Shown: one piece after another, positions 58,398 through 64,000 of the stretch | Numbering within the stretch: the stretch's first letter is position 1 | How the letters are laid out: each line of letters starts with the position of its first letter | Program-made: the position numbers and the translations under genes | Notes under the pieces: model-generated | Told to the model about the DNA's origin: nothing | What the model saw: only the letters and a program-made list of their open reading frames with translations | Database searches by the model: none | Origin: Geodermatophilus sp. DSM 44513 | GTDB lineage: Bacteria; Actinomycetota; Actinomycetes; Mycobacteriales; Geodermatophilaceae | Length of the DNA stretch: 64,000 nucleotides | Assembly: GCF_032460525.1 (NCBI RefSeq) | Contig: NZ_CP135963.1 | Location: forward strand, 1,178,001 to 1,242,000 | Direction of reading: 5' to 3'

Positions 58398-59763
58398 GGG
58401 GCGACCGCCGGGAGGGACAGGCAGAACCGCGCCCCACCCCACGGACTGGCCGAGCACCAGGTGGTGCCTCCGGCCCGGGTGGCCGTCTCGGCCACGATGG
58501 CCAATCCGAGCCCCGCGCCCGGCAGGGAACCGCGGGCGGCGCGTGGCCCACGAGCGAACCGGTCGAAGACGCGTTCGCGGTCCGCGAGCGGGACGCCGGG
58601 CCCGGCGTCCTCCACGGACAGCACCGCGGACCCGTCCTGGCGTTCGACCCGGACGGCGCAGGCGCCGCCGGCGTGGCGGTCGGCGTTGTCCAGCAGGTTC
58701 CGCACCGCCCGCTCCAGCCGGCCCTTGTCCGCGCGGACGATGGTCCGGCCGTCGTCATCGGCCTGCAGCAGCGACGCGCTGCGCCCGCTGCCGGTGATGA
58801 CCTCGCGGACGAGTGCGGACAGGCTCACCGGCGGAGGTGGCTCAGCGCCCTGGGCGCTGTCCATGCGGGCGAGCTCGAGGAGGTCGTCGAGGGTGCGCCG
58901 GAACCTCGCGAGCTCGCCTTCGACCAGGGTGAGCGCCTGTCGTGAGCGTGGCGACAGCTCGTCCCGGCGGGCGGCCAGGAGCTCCACGCTGGTGACCAGG
59001 GTGGTGAGCGGGCTGCGCAGCTCGTGGCTGACATCGCCGACGAAGCGGGCGTCCCTGTCGATCCGCGCTGCCAGGGCGTCGACCATGCTGTTGAAGCTGC
59101 CCACGATGGCCACCAGGTCCGCGTCCTCGGTCGGCGGCAGACGCCTGGCGAGGTCCCCGCCGGCGATGTCCGTGGCAGCTGCCGTGACCTGGTCCAGCGG
59201 CTGGACCGCGCGGCCGCTGGCCCACGCGCCGAAGGCGGCCCCGGCCACGGTCGCCGCCAGGGCGCTCACCGCCAGGACGGTGGCCAGGGTCCGGAGTTCG
59301 GACTCGAGCTCGACCAGCTCGGTGACCTCGTAGAACTCGAGATCCGCCCCTCGTACGGCGACGCCCACCACGAGGTGAGGACCCTCCGCCGACTCGGTGC
59401 GGACCCTCGCCGCGTTGCCGGCTGCCACGGCCTCCCGGAGGTCCGGCGGGACGTCACGCGCGCCGACGTCGAGACTGGTCGAGTACCAGGAGTCCCCGCT
59501 GCGGACGACGACGTCAGAGCCGCCTTCCGGGACGAGCTGGCTCAGGGCGTCACCGATCTCCACACCAGCCGTGGCCAGGCTGCCGCGCAGGACGTTCGCA
59601 TCGGCGAAGGCCTGCCGTGTGAGCGAGGCCTCCCGCTGGTCGAGGAGGTGGTTGCGGGCCAGCACGAAGGTGGTCACCGCGAGAACTGCGGAGACCAGGA
59701 GTGAGCCGATCGCGAAACTGAGCGCGACGCGCCCGCGCAGTCCTCGGGGTCGGAGGCGCAGCC

Positions 59764-59767
<4 letters not shown>
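58394..59767 (-). CDS. sensor histidine kinase
   Basis: 457 residues. TM1 near residues 12-32, an extracytoplasmic sensor (~35-165), TM2 (~165-185), HAMP (AVQPLDQVTAAATDIAGGDLARRLP), the dimerisation helix with DVSHELRSPLTTLV (phospho-His), and HATPase motifs NLLDNADRHAGG, VEDAGPGVPLADRERVFDRF and GAGLGLAIVAETA. Overlaps the response regulator by GTGA. Signal unknown; the lipoprotein encoded next may act as a partner. Confidence 0.92.
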
Positions 59768-60477
<710 letters not shown>

Positions 60478-60613
60478 GCGGCCATGATCCCATCGGGACG
60501 GTCGGCGGGTGGGCGGGCGCCGCCGGCTCCGTCACCCGACCTCAAACTCCCGGCACGGCCATCGCAAGGCCAGCCAGGCACGCTGCTGTGGTGGGTGTTG
60601 GCGGGCCGGTCAG

Positions 60614-60916
60614 GTGTCCGCTGTGACGGGCACGGAGGTGCTGGCCGTGGGGGACGAACGGTTTTCCTCCACCGAGGTCGTCGACAGTCGCGCCGGGGTC
60701 GTGCGGGCTCGCGGCCACCTGACCGTCCAGGCGGCCGATCTGCTGTCCGGCGCCGTCCTGGCGCTCCGCGAGGGTGGCCACCGGAGGGTCCTCCTCGACC
60801 TGGAGGGTCTGCAGGGAGCCGACGACGCCGGCCTGCGCTTGCTCCAGCACCTCCAGACGCTGATGAGGTCCGGAGGTGGCAGGCTCGTCGTCCAGTACGC
60901 AGCGCACGAGTGGTAG
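60614..60916 (+). CDS. STAS-domain protein without the phosphorylatable Ser
   Basis: 100 residues. STAS fold: GVVRARGHLTVQAADLLSGAVLALREGGHRRVLLDLEGLQGADDAGLRLLQHLQTL. The loop that reads DSSGL in SpoIIAA/RsbV reads DDAGL here, so Ala72 replaces the Ser phosphorylated by the partner kinase. It may be a constitutively active or structural STAS protein. GTG at 60614 is chosen; GTG at 60623 is possible. It is next to a SpoIIE phosphatase but points away from it. Confidence 0.7.
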   Translation: MSAVTGTEVLAVGDERFSSTEVVDSRAGVVRARGHLTVQAADLLSGAVLALREGGHRRVLLDLEGLQGADDAGLRLLQHLQTLMRSGGGRLVVQYAAHEW

Positions 60917-61071
60917 GGACTTCGTCACCGGTGTACCTGCGGCAGCCGGTGACGGTGATGGGGATGCTCAAGTGGTACGCGACCCAGTGGCGTAAGTCGG
61001 GGTCTCGGGACGCCTGACGGTGCCTGGGGTGTCGAACTCGACGGCGACCGCGTGGCCGCTGGCGGGACTCG

Positions 61072-63522
61072 TCAACTACGCAGTGGAGATCCAACGTCGG
61101 CAACTCGACCTGGAGGTGACTGCTTCGGGCGAACAGCCAGTATCGCGACGTCGTCGTCGTTGGCGTCCGGCAGCATCTTGCTCAGGATGGCGTCGCAGAA
61201 TGCATCGAGGTCTTCATGGGCATGTTGTTCGATGGTGGACAGCAGCCTGCTCAGCCCGTCATCGAGGGTCTCCCACCGCCGCTCGACCAGGCCGTCGGTG
61301 TAGAGCAGCAGAGTGGAGCCGGCGGGCAGGGTGGCTTGCTGGGTGTGTCGCCGTGTCGGGGCATTGACCCCCAGGAGCAGGTCGGCCTTGCCGGTGCTGG
61401 GACCGAGGACGCGGGCGTGCCCTCTACGGTCGAGCAGAACCGGTGGGGGGTGCCCTGCGTTCGACCAGCGCACTCGCAGCCCGATGGTGCTGGTGCTGCC
61501 GGGGGCGCGAGAGGGGGTGAGCTGGGCGAGGACCGCGGTGGCGATCGTCGCCAGCTCAAGGCCCTCCATCGCCTCGTCGACCGAGGTGAGCACCTTGCTG
61601 GGCTTCTCTGCGGTGGTGAAGCTGATACCTCGAACCAGCGCCCGCAGCTGTCCCATCGCCGCGGCGGCGCGGGTGTCGTGGCCGACCACGTCACCGATGA
61701 CGAGCATGAGATCACCGCTGGGGTGGCAGAAGGCGTCGTACCAGTCTCCCCCGACCTGCGCCTCCTGCGCCGCAGCGACGTAGCGCACGGCGATGTCGGC
61801 CAACGGCAGCACCGGTGGTGCGGTGAGCAAGCTCTGCTGCAGCTCGGTCGCCACGTGCCGCTGTTCGGCATGCAGCCGGACGTTGTCCAGCGCGATCCCG
61901 GCGCGCCGACCGATCTCTGCGGCGAGGGTCAGGTCGCTCTCGCCGAAGCCGCCGCTGCCCGAGGCGTTGGCCAGCAGTATCGATCCCACAACGCCTGTCC
62001 GGCCGGGGATGGGAACGGCGAGCGCGCTGTGCATGCCCAGCTGCTGTACCAGTGACCGCAGCTCGGCATCAGGGACCTGTTGGACGAGGCCGTTGCTGTC
62101 CACCAACGGGAGTAGCACGCTGCGACCGCCGGCTGCCCGCCGGCTGGGTTCGGTGAAGCAGTTCCGGCGCCTCTTGTGTTCCTCGGCCTCCCGCGTCACG
62201 GCTGCCAGACGGGGGTCGCGGTGATGAATGGCGATGTCGTAGAGCTGGTCGTGCTCCGCGCGCACCTGGATGCTGACCCAGTCCGCGATTGATGGCACCA
62301 GCGCGCGGGCCAATCGGGACAGCGACTCAGACAGGTCCAGGGACTGCATGAGGGACTCAGAGACCCGGCCGAGCAGCTGCACGTGACCGGCGAAGCGGTC
62401 ACGTTCCCGCTCGGCCTCGAGCAGGCGCTGGGAGAAGTCTCGCTCGTGGAGTAGGGCTTGCTGCGCCTCCCGCTCCAGCTCGGCTAGGCAGATCCGTTCC
62501 CACGCCAGGTCGAGCAGGCTGGCCAGTGACCGCACCCGGTGCAGTTCGTCCTGCCCGAAGAAGGGGGTGTAGGGGCTGACCCACAGGGACAATTGCCCCG
62601 ACCGCAGGGCGAAGTCGATGCGCTGCGACGACGTGGTGGCAGCGGCGTTGCCCTTCCTGGTCACGCCGTCCGACGCGTCGGACAGACGCACGTCGCCGCT
62701 GGTGGCGAGCACGCGCTGTTCATCGTCGATCAGGGCGGCACCGCGCCCGCCCACGACCCGTACCAGGTGCGGTAGCAACACGCCGGTGATCTGGTCGCGG
62801 CTGGTAGCCGCCACCAGGCTCTGCACGGCTTGGTCGAGGTGGGCCTCATCGGGTCGACGCCAGGACGCGAGCAGAAAGCGGGGCGGTGTGAGCCCCGCCC
62901 AGACCAACGCAGTGCTGACCACGGCGAGGCCCTGCACCACCAGGCTGGGCCACTCAGTCGAGACGCCTCTGGTGAAACCGGCGGTCAGGATGGCGACGCT
63001 GAGTCCGACCGACGCGGACGCGAGCAGCCGCATGCGTCGGCGCACCACGCTGGCCTGGGCGCGACCTGACACCCACAGTTTCACCGCCACCAGCGCTGAC
63101 AGCGCCGTCCACACCGTCAGGGCCGTCGCGAGGTACCACCCCGACCACGCCGCTGCCGGCTCGCCCGCTCGACGCAGCGGGGGAAGGACGAGGGTGGCCG
63201 CGACGAGCAGCAGCGTGGCCGCCGCCGCCACCCTCTCCACCCGCTTGGACACACCGGTGAAGGCGGCCGCGAACCGGTGCAGGCAGTACGGGACGCAGAG
63301 GAGCGTGGCGATACGCACCTTCCGCGCCCACTGCACCGCCTCTCCACCCGTGTCGGGAACAACCAGACCCACGGTGGTCACTCCGGCGAGCAACGCAAAG
63401 CTCACCGCCGCCCACTTCGCCGGCGCGTCCCGCCGCCGACGCCACAACACCAACGCTGTCGCCGCCAGACCGACGAACAGCACCGCCGTCAACGCCCGCA
63501 ACATCTCGACCAAGGACTCCAT
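61072..63522 (-). CDS. membrane-anchored GAF-SpoIIE (PP2C) phosphatase
   Basis: 816 residues. N-terminus has seven to eight hydrophobic segments (7TM-like, residues ~5-225), then a GAF-like region (VVGGRGAALIDDEQRVLATSG), a coiled coil (LEREAQQALLHERDFSQRLLEAERERDR), a second GAF (SIADWVSIQVRAEHDQLYDIAIHHRDP ... GVVGSILLANASG), and a PP2C domain with GGDWYDAF, IGDVVGHDTRAAAAM, and DDVAILAV. It would dephosphorylate STAS antagonists on sensing a membrane or small-molecule signal. ATG 63522 is judged from the end of the leader; codon use is a little less GC-rich than neighbours. Confidence 0.85.
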   Translation of the reverse strand: MESLVEMLRALTAVLFVGLAATALVLWRRRRDAPAKWAAVSFALLAGVTTVGLVVPDTGGEAVQWARKVRIATLLCVPYCLHRFAAAFTGVSKRVERVAAAATLLLVAATLVLPPLRRAGEPAAAWSGWYLATALTVWTALSALVAVKLWVSGRAQASVVRRRMRLLASASVGLSVAILTAGFTRGVSTEWPSLVVQGLAVVSTALVWAGLTPPRFLLASWRRPDEAHLDQAVQSLVAATSRDQITGVLLPHLVRVVGGRGAALIDDEQRVLATSGDVRLSDASDGVTRKGNAAATTSSQRIDFALRSGQLSLWVSPYTPFFGQDELHRVRSLASLLDLAWERICLAELEREAQQALLHERDFSQRLLEAERERDRFAGHVQLLGRVSESLMQSLDLSESLSRLARALVPSIADWVSIQVRAEHDQLYDIAIHHRDPRLAAVTREAEEHKRRRNCFTEPSRRAAGGRSVLLPLVDSNGLVQQVPDAELRSLVQQLGMHSALAVPIPGRTGVVGSILLANASGSGGFGESDLTLAAEIGRRAGIALDNVRLHAEQRHVATELQQSLLTAPPVLPLADIAVRYVAAAQEAQVGGDWYDAFCHPSGDLMLVIGDVVGHDTRAAAAMGQLRALVRGISFTTAEKPSKVLTSVDEAMEGLELATIATAVLAQLTPSRAPGSTSTIGLRVRWSNAGHPPPVLLDRRGHARVLGPSTGKADLLLGVNAPTRRHTQQATLPAGSTLLLYTDGLVERRWETLDDGLSRLLSTIEQHAHEDLDAFCDAILSKMLPDANDDDVAILAVRPKQSPPGRVADVGSPLRS

Positions 63523-63650
63523 GTCCTGGGACGCCGCCCCCTCCGCGCTCCAGCCGAGCACGCCTCCCGGCGGCTGGCTGTCACCACGCCACGCTGTCAC
63601 CACGCCACGACGTAAGGTACTCAGCTGGTGAGCGCAACTCGCAGCAGGTT

Positions 63651-64000
63651 GTGTCAACCCAGACGCTGGCGCCCCGAGGGGCAAATGTCTTGCACTCACG
63701 AAGCCGTGCTGAGCTCGATGGACGCCCCGATGCAGGCGCCGATGATGCGACACGAGGGTTCCGGCATGACGCGCTCATCTACGACTCGCTCGAGGAACTG
63801 ACCGGCGTTGCTGTCCCGTTCCTCCTCGAGGGTCTAGCCGCCGGGGACGGCGCAGTCATCGCTGTCGGACCAGAGGCCACCGACGCGCTCAGAACAGCGG
63901 TCGGCCCGGCGCGCGGTCCGGCCGATCAGCTCCGCTCGACCCACGAGGTCCCGAAAGGCCGCGTGGGACTGCTGCAGGTTCGGTTGACGACGGTTGGGAC
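63651..64000 (+). CDS. MEDS-domain protein, 5' part
   Basis: Open from GTG 63651 to the window end (116 codons). FRHDALIYDSLEELTGVAVPFLLEGLAAGDGAVIAVGPEATDALRTAVG matches the MEDS domain of the protein at 53230 (HDAVLHDSAQELAAVAAPFLLDALACGDGAVVAV), so a HATPase output may follow beyond the window. The first 40 residues are variable. Divergent from the SpoIIE phosphatase. A TTG at 63690 is an alternative start. Confidence 0.72.
   Translation, partial: MSTQTLAPRGANVLHSRSRAELDGRPDAGADDATRGFRHDALIYDSLEELTGVAVPFLLEGLAAGDGAVIAVGPEATDALRTAVGPARGPADQLRSTHEVPKGRVGLLQVRLTTVG

Noticed and set aside
60917-61071. Short frame ending MLKWYATQWRKSGSRDA near 61017
   Set aside because: No ribosome site, no homologous pattern, and it lies in the gap between convergent genes.

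Overview
The window comes from a very high-GC actinobacterium. GTG starts are common, genes overlap by 4 bases (GTGA/ATGA), several genes look leaderless, and the content (ring-1,2-epoxidase phenylacetate pathway, DHA2 exporters, DUF4397 secreted protein, MEDS/HATPase anti-sigma regulators, many SpoIIE/STAS proteins) fits a soil or rock-surface member of the Geodermatophilaceae (Blastococcus/Geodermatophilus/Modestobacter type). That placement is inference from style; no rRNA or tRNA gene was found.

Layout. 0-10.5 kb: tail of an EAL phosphodiesterase, histidine phosphatase, aldo/keto reductase, STAS protein, acyl-CoA dehydrogenase, hotdog thioesterase, an ArsR-like regulator/MFS/epimerase operon with a clear operator, a second MFS, a serine hydrolase and a small lipoprotein. 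10.5-16.5 kb: phenylacetate module, paaABCDE on the minus strand, divergent from paaK and a TetR (PaaR-like) gene. 16.5-25.2 kb: Asp-nucleophile alpha/beta hydrolase plus DHA2 exporter with a divergent leaderless MarR gene, epoxide-hydrolase-like protein, IPP isomerase, polysaccharide deacetylase, SDR, metal ArsR divergent from a Cys-rich copper-storage-like protein, PHP protein. 25.2-28.3 kb: heme oxygenase and a bacteriophytochrome whose output is a PP2C (SpoIIE) phosphatase. 28.4-33.9 kb: a compact amino-acid module: proline dehydrogenase, P5C dehydrogenase, Lrp regulator, an amidinotransferase-fold enzyme that may be an arginine dihydrolase, and ornithine aminotransferase. All routes meet at glutamate semialdehyde/P5C.

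33.9-45.9 kb: secreted proteins, MFS, ABC exporter, TasA-like protein, TetR, a DUF6394/RCK potassium channel pair, small conserved-looking proteins, DUF805, aldo/keto reductase. 45.9-53 kb: PhoD phosphatase, two P-loop kinase-like proteins, DUF3995, FAD monooxygenase with a divergent TetR, VOC and GNAT genes. 53-64 kb: a signalling neighbourhood with two MEDS-domain proteins (one cut by the window end), GlsB/YeaQ protein, paired CNNM transporters, a response regulator/histidine kinase/GerMN lipoprotein operon, a STAS protein lacking the phosphorylatable Ser, and a membrane GAF-SpoIIE phosphatase.

Two repeat families stand out. Family A is a ~60-70 bp imperfect hairpin, six copies, nearly always starting at or just after a stop codon; one copy lies inside the paa operon and one is translated as the C-terminus of heme oxygenase. 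Family B is a ~20 bp palindrome built around TATCGCGATA or TAGCGCGCTA, four clear copies plus a decayed one. No CRISPR array, insertion sequence or prophage was seen.
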